Source of the DNA: Oscillospiraceae bacterium
GTDB lineage: Bacteria > Bacillota > Clostridia > Oscillospirales > Acutalibacteraceae
NCBI GenBank assembly: GCA_031267335.1
Contig: JAIRZH010000093.1
Location: 1-10,401 of the forward strand
Direction: 5' to 3'
DNA: 10,401 nucleotides
The translations under genes and the position numbers were made by a program. Under the pieces are notes generated by a model. That model worked only from the letters and a program-made list of their open reading frames with translations, was not told where the DNA came from and did not search any database. Shown here piece after piece: positions 1 through 9,413 of the stretch (its first letter is position 1; each line of letters starts with the position of its first letter).

Positions 1-2565
<2,565 letters not shown>

Positions 2566-2574
2566 TGAAAACAA

Positions 2575-2579
2575 CTCCT
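2575..2579 (-). promoter_or_regulatory. Ribosome binding site AGGAG for GTG 2565
   Basis: AGGAG ends nine bases before GTG 2565. It decides the start ahead of the AG tract and argues that the tract is meant to be translated rather than lying in an untranslated leader. Confidence 0.6.
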
Positions 2580-2599
2580 AAAAAAATAAAACTTTTGAC

Positions 2600-2628
2600 A
2601 TTGTACAGTTAATAAATTTTAAAATCAA
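2600..2628 (-). promoter_or_regulatory. Candidate sigma-A promoter for the phase-variable gene
   Basis: On the minus strand TTGATT (2628-2623) is followed after exactly 17 bases by TACAAT (2605-2600), four of six and five of six to consensus. A start site near 2593 would give a leader of about 28 bases to GTG 2565. The background is AT-rich, so chance matches are common. Confidence 0.5.
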
Positions 2629-2745
2629 ATATGTTAAATTTAGAACCTGCTAAAATAAAACTTTTATAAAGTTTAAAGTACGAATTTTTATTCTAAATTT
2701 ATTTATAAGCTTTTTTCAAACAGCATAGTTATAGAGGTAATTCTA

Positions 2746-2907
2746 AGAGCCTGTCTAATATCTCTGAAACAGCGCATATTTAATTAAAATTTTTAAAATT
2801 CTATATTGTTCGTCAGTTAAATACGTCAGTATTCGCCTTTCTCACGCTTTGAATTTTAAAAATTTTACCACAAAATCTACACTGCTTAGAGATATTAGAC
2901 AGGCTCT
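2746..2907. mobile_element. MITE-like element A1 (family A, 162 bp)
   Basis: Terminal inverted repeats of about 19 bp read GAGCCTGTCTAATATCTCT inward from both ends. Length is 162 bp including the outer A/T, identical to the copies at 6437-6598 and 8073-8234. Counting from the GAGCC ends, TAA flanks both sides (2744-2746 and 2907-2909), a three-base target duplication. There is no coding capacity and the interior is largely self-complementary. The right end supplies the stop codon of uvrC. Confidence 0.88.
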
Positions 2908-4594
2908 AACTGCTTAACATCTTTCTGCCTCTAAGATTTTTGTGATAGGTGATAGCAAATCTATGGGTTTCATCTTGAATTTTTGTAATAAATTTAAATA
3001 TTTCAGTATTATTTTGGATTTCTATGTTTTTTTTTGAAGATACCAATGCACGAGTTCTATGTTTGCTATCTTTAACCATTCCGAAAATAGGAACCTCGAA
3101 TTTATGTTGTTTTAATACTTCGGAAATAATTTTTACATGAGTCATACCACCATCGATTAAAATCAAATCAGGCATTTTAATGTTATCATTAAAGTTTTTG
3201 TTTTGCAAAAAATCAGTTTTATCTGAAAATTCATACCAGCGTATACGGCGAGTTAGCATTTCTGACATCGAAGCATAATCATCTTTTGAATCTATTCTAA
3301 TTTTAAATTTGCGATATGCATTTTTAAACGGAATTCCATCTTTAAAAACCACCATACTACCTACATTGTTAACACCATTTGTGTTAGAAATATCATAACT
3401 TTCTATATACTTTGGGACACGTGCTAAATTAAGAATTTGTGCAAGATTTTTTAATATTTTTTCATTTGAAATTTCATCGGTTAAATCGGCAAAATTTCCA
3501 TCTGTTACAAGCAAATTTTTAGCATTTTGTCTGCAAAGACGAATTATTTCACACTGGTTTCCTTTTTTTGGAATTAAAATTTTAATTTTTTTATTAAATT
3601 TTTCACAAAGCCAGCGTTCGATTAATTTTTGATCTTCCGGTTTATCGTCTAAAGCAATTCGTAACGGTGCAAAGTTACGATGATTATAATAAGTTTTAAT
3701 AAATTCCGAACGCAATTCAGGCAAATCCTGTGAATATTTAACAATAAAATTTTCTGCTTCATAAAGGCTACCGTTATGAAATTTAAAAACCTCAACAGCG
3801 GCTTTCGGTTCTTGAACGAAAAAAGCAATTACATCTTGCTCTTTAACTTTACTTAAAATTACGTTTTGTTTGCTTCGCATTCTTTCAATGGCAAAAATAG
3901 TGTCTCTGATTTTTGCTGCTTTTTCATATTGTGTTTGTGAAGCAAAATTAAGCATTTCTTTTTTTAAATCTTTTAAAATGCTTAGATCTCCATTTTTGAT
4001 AAATTTTAATGCATTTTTAAAATTATTATCATATTCTTTTATAGAAATTTTATCATCGCATGGTGCACTGCATCGATTTATATAAAAATTCAAACATGGT
4101 TTAGATCGTATATCAAGATTTTTTTTGCAGACCGCAATTTTGAAAATTTCGCAAGATTTTTCAAATAATTTTTTAGTATCAAAGTAACTTATGTAAGGGC
4201 CGAAGTACTCAGAAGCGTTTTTTGTTTTTTTAGAAACCAAACGTAATCGGCGCCAATTTTCTTTCGTAGCTTCAATATAGTGATAACCTTTTGAATCTTT
4301 AAGCAAAATATTATATTTTGGACAATGAATTTTAATTAAATTGCACTCAAGAATTAAAGCTTCGTATTCATTACTAGTAATGATATACTCAAAATTTTCA
4401 ATATGGTTAACCATAGTGTGAGTCTTTAAAGAGTTTAAATTTGTGTTTTGGAAATATTGTAATAAACGATTCGGCAAAATTTTCGCTTTTCCGATATAAA
4501 TAATCTCTTCATTTTTATTTTTCATAATATAAACCCCGGGACTTGCGGGGACTTTTTTTGCTAATATTCTTAAATTTTCTATTTTTTTATTCAT
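2906..4594 (-). CDS. uvrC: Excinuclease ABC subunit C, C-terminally truncated
   Basis: UvrC makes the dual incisions around DNA lesions in UvrABC nucleotide excision repair. The 562-aa product has the GIY-YIG domain (G20-V-Y, Y33-I-G, R43, E83), the cysteine motif C167/C175/C179, a UVR segment at about 203-238 that contacts UvrB, and the RNase H-like 5' nuclease domain with D401 (YDISNTNG), D481 (LIDGG) and H544 (THRFA). It ends at about the point where family members continue into the (HhH)2 DNA-binding domain, so some 40-60 residues are missing. The TAG stop lies inside the inverted repeat of element A1, and no HhH coding is visible beyond that element. No SD precedes ATG 4594, although the N-terminus matches the family start. 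Both catalytic centres look intact, so partial activity is possible. Known studies of the family indicate the HhH domain helps DNA binding and the 5' incision. Confidence 0.93.
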   Translation of the reverse strand: MNKKIENLRILAKKVPASPGVYIMKNKNEEIIYIGKAKILPNRLLQYFQNTNLNSLKTHTMVNHIENFEYIITSNEYEALILECNLIKIHCPKYNILLKDSKGYHYIEATKENWRRLRLVSKKTKNASEYFGPYISYFDTKKLFEKSCEIFKIAVCKKNLDIRSKPCLNFYINRCSAPCDDKISIKEYDNNFKNALKFIKNGDLSILKDLKKEMLNFASQTQYEKAAKIRDTIFAIERMRSKQNVILSKVKEQDVIAFFVQEPKAAVEVFKFHNGSLYEAENFIVKYSQDLPELRSEFIKTYYNHRNFAPLRIALDDKPEDQKLIERWLCEKFNKKIKILIPKKGNQCEIIRLCRQNAKNLLVTDGNFADLTDEISNEKILKNLAQILNLARVPKYIESYDISNTNGVNNVGSMVVFKDGIPFKNAYRKFKIRIDSKDDYASMSEMLTRRIRWYEFSDKTDFLQNKNFNDNIKMPDLILIDGGMTHVKIISEVLKQHKFEVPIFGMVKDSKHRTRALVSSKKNIEIQNNTEIFKFITKIQDETHRFAITYHKNLRGRKMLSS

Positions 4595-4605
4595 AATTTT
4601 ATTTA

Positions 4606-4682
4606 GAGCTTGTTTAATATTTCTTGGTAATTCAGATTTTATGATAAAATTTTTAAAATTTAAAACGTGAAATTAGAAGTAA
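4606..4682. mobile_element. Partial family A element, 5' of uvrC
   Basis: The sequence begins GAGCTTGTTTAATATTTCTT after a TTA, and its interior (TTTTATGATAAAATTTTTAA) matches the inverted orientation of family A. Homology fades near 4680, just before element B1. The end lies 11 bases from the uvrC ATG and so occupies the place of its leader and SD. The right boundary is approximate. Confidence 0.7.
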
Positions 4683-4692
4683 AATATATTTA

Positions 4693-4853
4693 TGACCTGT
4701 TTCCACATCCGTTTAATGACCATATTTCGGTACTTTTTTATTTGTATTACGTTAATTTTTTTACAATACGTCGGTATTATGAAAAAATTTTCCTTATCTA
4801 ACCCAAAAATTACTAGAAATTTTGTCATTTCAAATAACAAGAAACAGAGGCCC
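4693..4853. mobile_element. MITE-like element B1 (family B, 161 bp)
   Basis: Ends are TGACCTGTTTCC and, inverted, GGGCCTCTGTTTC, imperfect forms of the family B terminus GGGCCTGTTTCCAC. TTA flanks both sides (4690-4692 and 4854-4856), a clean three-base duplication. The interior matches 6628-6787, including a TTTTTTACAATAC to GTATTATG arm pair. Short open frames on both strands here have no SD and follow the inverted repeat, so they are not genes. Confidence 0.85.
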
Positions 4854-4856
4854 TTA

Positions 4857-5122
4857 ATTAAAAGTCTATCTTTAAATAAGTTAAAATACAATTTTTTTGA
4901 ATTTTTCGCTTATTAATTATTAGTCATCGAACAAAACAATGCCAAAAAAATGTTAAAAATTCCTAAAAATTTATATTTTGGTTTTGATAATAACAAGTTA
5001 TTAATTAAAAACAGATTATAAAATTTTAATTATTTTTTAAAGTTTATTTAAAAAATAAATTGTATACCTATTTGTTTGTCATATTTTTTTTATTAATAAA
5101 TATTATTTAATCAATTAAACAC
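4857..5122. other. Intergenic region upstream of the SpoIID-like gene
   Basis: No gene or convincing promoter is visible. The stretch 4938-4985 loosely resembles one half of element C (ATGTTAAAAATT, then TTTATATTTTGG) and may be an old relic. CATATTTT near 5080 resembles the -10 of sporulation sigma E/K promoters, but I see no properly spaced -35. Confidence 0.4.
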
Positions 5123-5139
5123 TAGGTGGTTAAAATAAT

Positions 5140-6363
5140 ATGGCAATAGGAAAATTACGAATTCGTGTTTTCGAAAACACAATGGGCAAACCAGTAACTC
5201 AGGCTAGATTTAGAATTTCAACTACTAGCAATAATCAAACTTTGTTTGAATCAAGTACAAACGATAATGGACTTTCAGAAATTATTGAATTAGAAGCTCC
5301 GTCTTTGGATTATTCGCAAGAACCGACTGAAAAAAAGCCATATAACGAATGTGACATTTGGGTAGAAAAACCAGGTTTCGAAAGAATCGTTATTAAAGGA
5401 ACACAAATTTTTCCTGACGTTATAGCTGACCAAGATGTTTTTGTGAATTCTTTACAAGAAAATTCAAACAACGCCGAAATAGACTATATAATTTCTGATC
5501 ATGTATTGTATGGAAATTATCCACAAAAAATAAACGAAGAAGAAGTAAAACCGCTTTCTAATCCTTCAGGATTTGTAGTTTTAGCGGCGCCCGTTGTTCC
5601 GGAATACATTGTAGTTCACGATGGCATACCAGAAGATAGTTCTGCGAAAAATTATTGGATTCATTTTAAAGATTATATAAAAAACGTTTGCAGTAGCGAA
5701 ATTTATCCAACTTGGCCAACTGAAACTATTCGTGCCAATGCGTTAGCTATTATTTCTTTTACTTTGAATCGTGTTTTTACAGAATGGTATAAAAACAAGG
5801 GATATAATTTCACCATTACTTCGGTTACAAGATACGACCAAAAATTTATTTATCAAAGAAATATATTTAATGAAGTTTCAGTTATTATTGATGAACTTTT
5901 TTCAAGTTATATTACCAAACCAAATATTGATCAGCCGCTTTTTGCACAGTATTGTGATGGTCAGCGTTTGGATTGCCCGAAATGGCTTTCCCAATGGGGC
6001 TCTAAACGTCTTGGGGACAATGGCGCTGATTATATGAGCATATTAAGAAACTATTATGGCTCTGATATTTATTTAGAAATCGCTAATCAAATCGCTGGGA
6101 TTCCTAGTTCTTATCCAGGCAATATTTTACAAACTGGGTCCAGTGGTGCATCAGTAAGAACAATTCAAAGCCAATTAAATTCAATAAGCAACAATTTCCC
6201 TGCCATTTCAAAAATAGCTGTAGATGGGGTTTTTGGGTCTGCAACAACACAAGCGACTAAAATTTTTCAATCTGTTTTTAATTTGCCACAAACAGGAATT
6301 ATAGATTATGCTACTTGGTATGAAATTTCTAAAATTTATGTCGCTGTAAATAAATTATCATAA
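5140..6363 (+). CDS. SpoIID-like and peptidoglycan-binding domain protein, probable sporulation protein
   Basis: The product has 407 aa. ATG 5140 is preceded by AGGTGG ten bases upstream. Residues 1-105 look like a carboxypeptidase-regulatory/beta-sandwich domain (KLRIRVFENTMGKPVTQARF, CDIWVEKPGFE). Residues 172-312 form a SpoIID-like domain: WPTETIRANALA, then CDG, LSQWGSKRLGDNGADYMSIL and YYGSDIYL, matching the region that in SpoIID ends SQYGA...HYY. Residues 330-397 are a PG_binding_1 repeat (LQTGSSGASVRTIQSQL, VDGVFGSATT, TWYEIS). This order is one I recall as common in clostridial spore formers. There is no signal peptide, so a mother-cell role in coat or cortex is inferred, not shown. 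No neighbouring gene shares its strand closely, so it is probably monocistronic. The stop is followed within 12 bases by a family B end. Confidence 0.85.
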   Translation: MAIGKLRIRVFENTMGKPVTQARFRISTTSNNQTLFESSTNDNGLSEIIELEAPSLDYSQEPTEKKPYNECDIWVEKPGFERIVIKGTQIFPDVIADQDVFVNSLQENSNNAEIDYIISDHVLYGNYPQKINEEEVKPLSNPSGFVVLAAPVVPEYIVVHDGIPEDSSAKNYWIHFKDYIKNVCSSEIYPTWPTETIRANALAIISFTLNRVFTEWYKNKGYNFTITSVTRYDQKFIYQRNIFNEVSVIIDELFSSYITKPNIDQPLFAQYCDGQRLDCPKWLSQWGSKRLGDNGADYMSILRNYYGSDIYLEIANQIAGIPSSYPGNILQTGSSGASVRTIQSQLNSISNNFPAISKIAVDGVFGSATTQATKIFQSVFNLPQTGIIDYATWYEISKIYVAVNKLS

Positions 6364-6374
6364 AAGCCTATTTA

Positions 6375-6434
6375 GGGCCTGTTTCCACTACTGTTTAACG
6401 ACCATATTTTGGTAATTTTTGGTTTATGCTATGC
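6375..6434. mobile_element. Truncated family B element B2, interrupted by A2
   Basis: It begins GGGCCTGTTTCCACTACTG after TTA and matches the first 60 bases of B3. It stops at the TAA where element A2 begins, which corresponds to a TTAAAT in intact B copies. The other half of B is not found beyond A2, so it was deleted after or during insertion. Confidence 0.75.
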
Positions 6435-6436
6435 TA

Positions 6437-6598
6437 AGAGCCTGTCTGATATTTCTTTAGCAACATATATTTAACTAAAATTTTTAAAGTTCTGTATTGC
6501 TCGTCAGTTAAATACATCAGTATTCGCCTTCCTCGCGCTTTGAATTTTAAAAATTTTATCGTTAAGTCTGTATTGCTTAGAAATATTAGACAGGCTCT
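6437..6598. mobile_element. MITE-like element A2 (family A, 162 bp)
   Basis: Ends are AGAGCCTGTCTGATATTTCT and its near inverse. It has the same length and interior as A1 and A3 (GTCAGTTAAATAC, ATTCGCCTTCC, GAATTTTAAAAATTTTA). The flanks are TAA on the left and TTA on the right. Confidence 0.9.
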
Positions 6599-6627
6599 TA
6601 GTTATGTGTAGTGTTTTATCTGAATTA

Positions 6628-6787
6628 GGGCCTGTTTTCACTACTGTTTAACGACCATATTTCGATACTTTTTGATTTGTACTATGTTAAATTTTTTTTA
6701 CAATACATTGGTATTGTAAAAAAATTTTCCTTATCCAAACCAAAAATTACTCGAAATTTTGTCATTCCAAATAGTGGGAACAGGCTC
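6628..6787. mobile_element. MITE-like element B3 (family B, 160 bp)
   Basis: This is the most intact B copy. Ends are GGGCCTGTTTTCACTA and, inverted, GAGCCTGTTCCCACTA, flanked by TA. The middle holds a perfect hairpin arm pair, TTTACAATAC and GTATTGTAAA. It has no coding capacity. Confidence 0.88.
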
Positions 6788-6789
6788 TA

Positions 6790-7109
6790 GAAAATTTAAA
6801 TAGAATTGTAAAATATGAAAAAAACGGTTGTATCCTTAAATTGTTAAGCATGAACTTTTTATCTTATACACAATACGTGGGGCAAAAATTTAAAACTATA
6901 AATTTGTGACATAACCATTTTTTGTGATATAACAGTATTTTTTCAAAAATTTTTCTCTTCTTGGCCTATTTCGGTGGTGTCGCAAACTAAAATAAAATCA
7001 AAATACTATATCATAAATATCCAGACCTTAATTTATGGTATAAAGACCTCGTTTATTTAACAATAACTTTTTAATTAAACAGTTTATTATAACACCTTAC
7101 CGATTTTTA
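6790..7109. other. Gene-free stretch between element B3 and ireB
   Basis: About 320 bases of AT-rich DNA with no supported gene on either strand. The only structure seen is the inverted repeat at 7007-7042. Confidence 0.6.
7007..7042 (-). terminator. Possible terminator-like hairpin downstream of ireB
   Basis: Arms 7007-7018 (TATATCATAAAT) and 7031-7042 (ATTTATGGTATA) pair over 12 bases with one G-U wobble around a 12-base loop. On the minus strand a T-rich run follows. The stem is AT-rich and about 70 bases past the ireB stop, so the terminator role is weakly supported. Confidence 0.3.
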
Positions 7110-7409
7110 TTATGCAGTAATGGGTTCTAAATCTAAATAACTTCTTAACATAATACGCATAATTTCATCACGATCGTATTTACAAATTATGCTTCGTGCG
7201 TTGTTATGCGCGGTAATGTAAGTCGGATCACCCGAACGAATAAAACCAACGATCTGATTAATTGGGTTATAACCTTTTTCTTCCAATGCGCTATAAACCA
7301 GATGCAAATCATGATATGTGTCTTTTTTTTCACACTGCCCGATTGAAAAAGATATTGTCTCTCTTTTTTGCCCAGCATCTTCTTTATGAGCTTTTTTTCC
7401 GTTAATCAC
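7110..7409 (-). CDS. ireB: IreB family regulatory phosphoprotein (UPF0297)
   Basis: IreB-family proteins are small dimeric cytosolic proteins. In Enterococcus faecalis IreB is phosphorylated by the PASTA kinase IreK and affects cephalosporin tolerance. The 99-aa product has the diagnostic core at about 38-94: LVYSALEEKGYNPINQIVGF, SGDPTYITAHNNAR, DRDEIM. T18 in ETISFS sits where the phosphorylated N-terminal threonine region lies in the family. Residues 1-15 are an extra lysine-rich extension. The start is GTG 7409 with AGGTG about ten bases upstream; an ATG nearby at 7416 closes at once. It lies 46 bases after the bS21 gene on the same strand, so they are probably co-transcribed. Family members are usually next to alaS and ruvX, neither of which is here. 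Confidence 0.92.
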   Translation of the reverse strand: MINGKKAHKEDAGQKRETISFSIGQCEKKDTYHDLHLVYSALEEKGYNPINQIVGFIRSGDPTYITAHNNARSIICKYDRDEIMRIMLRSYLDLEPITA

Positions 7410-7455
7410 AAAACATCACACCTAAAATATTATTTTAATTAATCAAATACCTACT

Positions 7456-7734
7456 TTAATATTCATTACGTCTTCGATTGCGTTGCTCATGTTTTTTTCT
7501 ACGCCGAAACGCTTTTGCGTCTTTAGTTTTTCGTTTTACAGACGGTTTTTTATGAGCCGAATGTTCTTTAATTTCCGAAACTATACCCGCCCATTTGCGT
7601 TTGAAATGCCGAAAAACATCGGGCTCGCCTGAAAATTTTGAATTTCTGTCATTCGACTGTTTTTTTGTTATACTATCATTCTCCTGATGAGATAAATCAT
7701 TTCCATTTTCTTCCGTAACTAAACTTATTGCCAA
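7456..7734 (-). CDS. rpsU: 30S ribosomal protein bS21, long form
   Basis: The C-terminal half matches bS21: EPDVFRHFKRKWAGIVSEIK (37-56), then the hallmark KKPSVKRKTKDAKAFRRRKK (62-81) and an Arg-rich tail. bS21 sits on the small subunit platform and assists initiation. At 92 aa it exceeds the usual 55-70 because residues 1-33 are a polar acidic/Asn-Ser-rich extension. The start is TTG 7734 with a strong GGGGGAG five bases upstream; there is no in-frame ATG. The helical region is divergent (KWAGIVSEIKEHSAHKK), so the match rests mainly on the PSVKRK block. It is the first gene of a probable two-gene operon with ireB. Confidence 0.82.
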   Translation of the reverse strand: MAISLVTEENGNDLSHQENDSITKKQSNDRNSKFSGEPDVFRHFKRKWAGIVSEIKEHSAHKKPSVKRKTKDAKAFRRRKKHEQRNRRRNEY

Positions 7735-7784
7735 TTATACTCCCCCAATTGCTAATAACACTTTAATAAGTGCATACTAAATTG

Positions 7785-7813
7785 ATTTTATTTCGTAATA
7801 TTAAGCTTGTCAA
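7785..7813 (-). promoter_or_regulatory. Sigma-A promoter for rpsU-ireB
   Basis: On the minus strand a perfect TTGACA (7813-7808) is followed after 17 bases by TAAAAT (7790-7785). This is the best promoter in the window. The predicted transcript start near 7778 leaves a leader of about 44 bases containing a small CACTT-TAAT-AAGTG hairpin (7759-7772) before the SD. Confidence 0.78.
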
Positions 7814-7830
7814 CGATAGTTTGATTTTTT

Positions 7831-7852
7831 ATGAATTTTCCTAAAAATTCAT
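7831..7852. repeat. Perfect 9-bp stem hairpin upstream of the rpsU promoter
   Basis: ATGAATTTT (7831-7839) and AAAATTCAT (7844-7852) pair perfectly around CCTA. It lies 18 bases upstream of the -35. It could be an operator-like palindrome or only AT-rich noise. Confidence 0.4.
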
Positions 7853-7933
7853 GTAATTATTTTTAAAAAATATTTAAATTTTTAAAAATAGATTTTTTGG
7901 AATCCATATTTTTTTTGAAAATTTACGTGTTTA

Positions 7934-8063
7934 GAACCTGTCTGATATTTCTTAGTAGTGTAGATTTTATAATAAAATTTTCAAAATTTAAAGTGTAAGA
8001 AAGGTAAATTACAAATCAAAAAGTACCGAAATATGGTTGTTAAACGGTAGTTGGAGCAGACCC
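7934..8063. mobile_element. Chimeric element: family A left half joined to family B right half
   Basis: The left end GAACCTGTCTGATATTTCTT and the sequence to about 8008 match inverted family A. From about 8011 on (ACAAATCAAAAAGTACCG, ATATGGTTGTTAAACGGTAG) it matches inverted family B, ending GCAGACCC. The flanks are TTA and TAA. Confidence 0.75.
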
Positions 8064-8072
8064 TAATTATTA

Positions 8073-8234
8073 AGAGCCTGTCTGATATCTCCAAAGCAAT
8101 GTATATTTAACTAAAATTTTTAAAATTCTGCATTGCTCGTCAGTTAAATATGTCAGTATTTGCCTTCCTCACGCTTTAAATTTTAAAAATTTTATCGTTA
8201 AATCTGTATTGCTTAGAAATATTAGACAGGCTCT
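8073..8234. mobile_element. MITE-like element A3 (family A, 162 bp)
   Basis: Same ends and length as A1 and A2, with TAA on both sides of the GAGCC/GGCTC termini (8071-8073 and 8234-8236). It lies seven bases from the chimeric element. Confidence 0.9.
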
Positions 8235-8413
8235 AAGACTAACAACTTTTCGGATATTTTCATATTATACTATCAGATTTCCGAATTTTATTTTTTAAAA
8301 GTTTAATTTTTACGGATTTCTATTTAGTTACAATTGTTCTCAAAAATTTATTTCTATCAGTCCAGAAATAATAATTTGAGAATGTTGAAAAATATTTGGA
8401 GGACTTATTTTTT

Positions 8414-9355
8414 ATGTCTCAAAACCACGTACCATTTTGCCCAGAAAACACACTTTTGGATAATAATTTCAAAGACCCGGTATGCATCGATGCTTATTGT
8501 GTTTATGATTCTTGCGCTGACAAAGATTGTATCGAAGATGTACCATGCTATTTTCAACCATGCGCTCAATCAATAATAGAAAGCGCAAATGCTGTTAAAA
8601 TAAGAAATGTTAGTGTTGAATGTGTATCGATTGATTTAAGCCCAGTTGGATTCCAAGCAGGCTTTTATACAGTAGACATGAACTTTTATTTTAGTGTTAA
8701 ACTCGATGTTTATTCACCATGCACAAAAGATATTAATACAATTTGTGGTTTATGCACTTTTGATAAAAAAGCTATACTATATGGAAGCGAAGGAAATGTT
8801 AAAATTTATAGCTCAGACTGCAGAATAGACGACCCAGGACTTCAAAGTATGCCTGTTAAAAATTTGCCACGAGCAACCGTGCAAGTAGCTGATCCAGTAG
8901 CACTTTCAGCAAAACTATGTGAAGTTAATAATGATTGTAATATTGCATATAGCCAAAATATTCCTGATTGTGTATGCAACAGGTTTGGTGGAAACGATTT
9001 TATTTGTGGAAATACAGAAAAACGAGTATTTGTAACAATTGGATTATTTACAATTACACAAATTGAAAGAAATGTTCAAATTCTTGTGCCTTCTTACGAT
9101 TTTGGTTACCCAGAAAAAGGCGGTATTGTTTTAACTGACGATCCATGCCAAATTTTTGATCAAATCGATTTCCCAACAAAAGAATTTTTCCCAAAGAAAA
9201 ATTTAGATTATTCTGCATTGCCTATAGCTCAGCCTGAAGAATGTTGCCAAGAAAAATGTTGTAGTAATGACTGTCGCCAAGATCGATGCAAAACAAAATG
9301 TTGCAAGGAAAAATGCTGCAAAGAAAATTGCTCATGCCACAAAAATACTAAATAA
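8414..9355 (+). CDS. Cysteine-rich conserved clostridial protein, probable spore coat or spore-associated
   Basis: The product has 313 aa. ATG 8414 follows TTTGGAGGA with about ten bases between; a TTG at 8396 in the same frame lies upstream of that SD and is rejected. The body has the pattern VCIDAYCVYDSCADKDCIED, then GFYTVDMNFYFSVKLDVYSP, TFDKKAILYGSEGNVKIYSS, LPRATVQVADPVALSAKL and CVCNRFGGN. I recall this from proteins widespread in Clostridia and usually labelled hypothetical. There are 30 cysteines, 12 of them in the last 37 residues (CCQEKCC, KCCKEKCCKENC), suggesting disulfide cross-linking or metal binding. No signal peptide or membrane segment is present. A spore coat role is inferred from composition and taxonomic habit, not shown. 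No neighbour lies close on the same strand. Confidence 0.75.
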   Translation: MSQNHVPFCPENTLLDNNFKDPVCIDAYCVYDSCADKDCIEDVPCYFQPCAQSIIESANAVKIRNVSVECVSIDLSPVGFQAGFYTVDMNFYFSVKLDVYSPCTKDINTICGLCTFDKKAILYGSEGNVKIYSSDCRIDDPGLQSMPVKNLPRATVQVADPVALSAKLCEVNNDCNIAYSQNIPDCVCNRFGGNDFICGNTEKRVFVTIGLFTITQIERNVQILVPSYDFGYPEKGGIVLTDDPCQIFDQIDFPTKEFFPKKNLDYSALPIAQPEECCQEKCCSNDCRQDRCKTKCCKEKCCKENCSCHKNTK

Positions 9356-9413
9356 TATGAGTTTTATAAGAATATAATAAAAAACTTTAAACGAAAATTT
9401 CAATAAGCTCTAA

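Noticed and set aside
2642..2665. GAACCTG after TTA, resembling an element terminus
   Set aside because: Only the first seven or eight bases match and no partner end is found, so I do not call an element.
4673..4916. Overlapping frames of 72 and 74 aa on opposite strands
   Set aside because: Both lie in element B1. Their coding arises from the repeat's inverted termini and AT-rich interior, and neither has a ribosome binding site.
5771..6037. 88-aa plus-strand frame inside the SpoIID-like gene
   Set aside because: Out-of-frame shadow without SD; the main frame carries recognised domains.
7187..7378. 63-aa minus-strand frame inside ireB
   Set aside because: It is an out-of-frame shadow; the IreB core is clear in the other frame.
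6375..8234. Possible CRISPR array from the repeated sequences
   Set aside because: The repeats are 130-162 bp, irregularly spaced, in both orientations and have inverted termini with target duplications, so they are transposon-like.
8248..8288. TTCGGA and TCCGAA arms upstream of the cysteine-rich gene
   Set aside because: Only six bases pair around a loop of nearly 30, which is too weak to call a riboswitch or terminator.
8334..8576. 80-aa plus-strand frame overlapping the start of the cysteine-rich gene
   Set aside because: No SD, and it overlaps the well-supported ATG 8414 frame in another phase.
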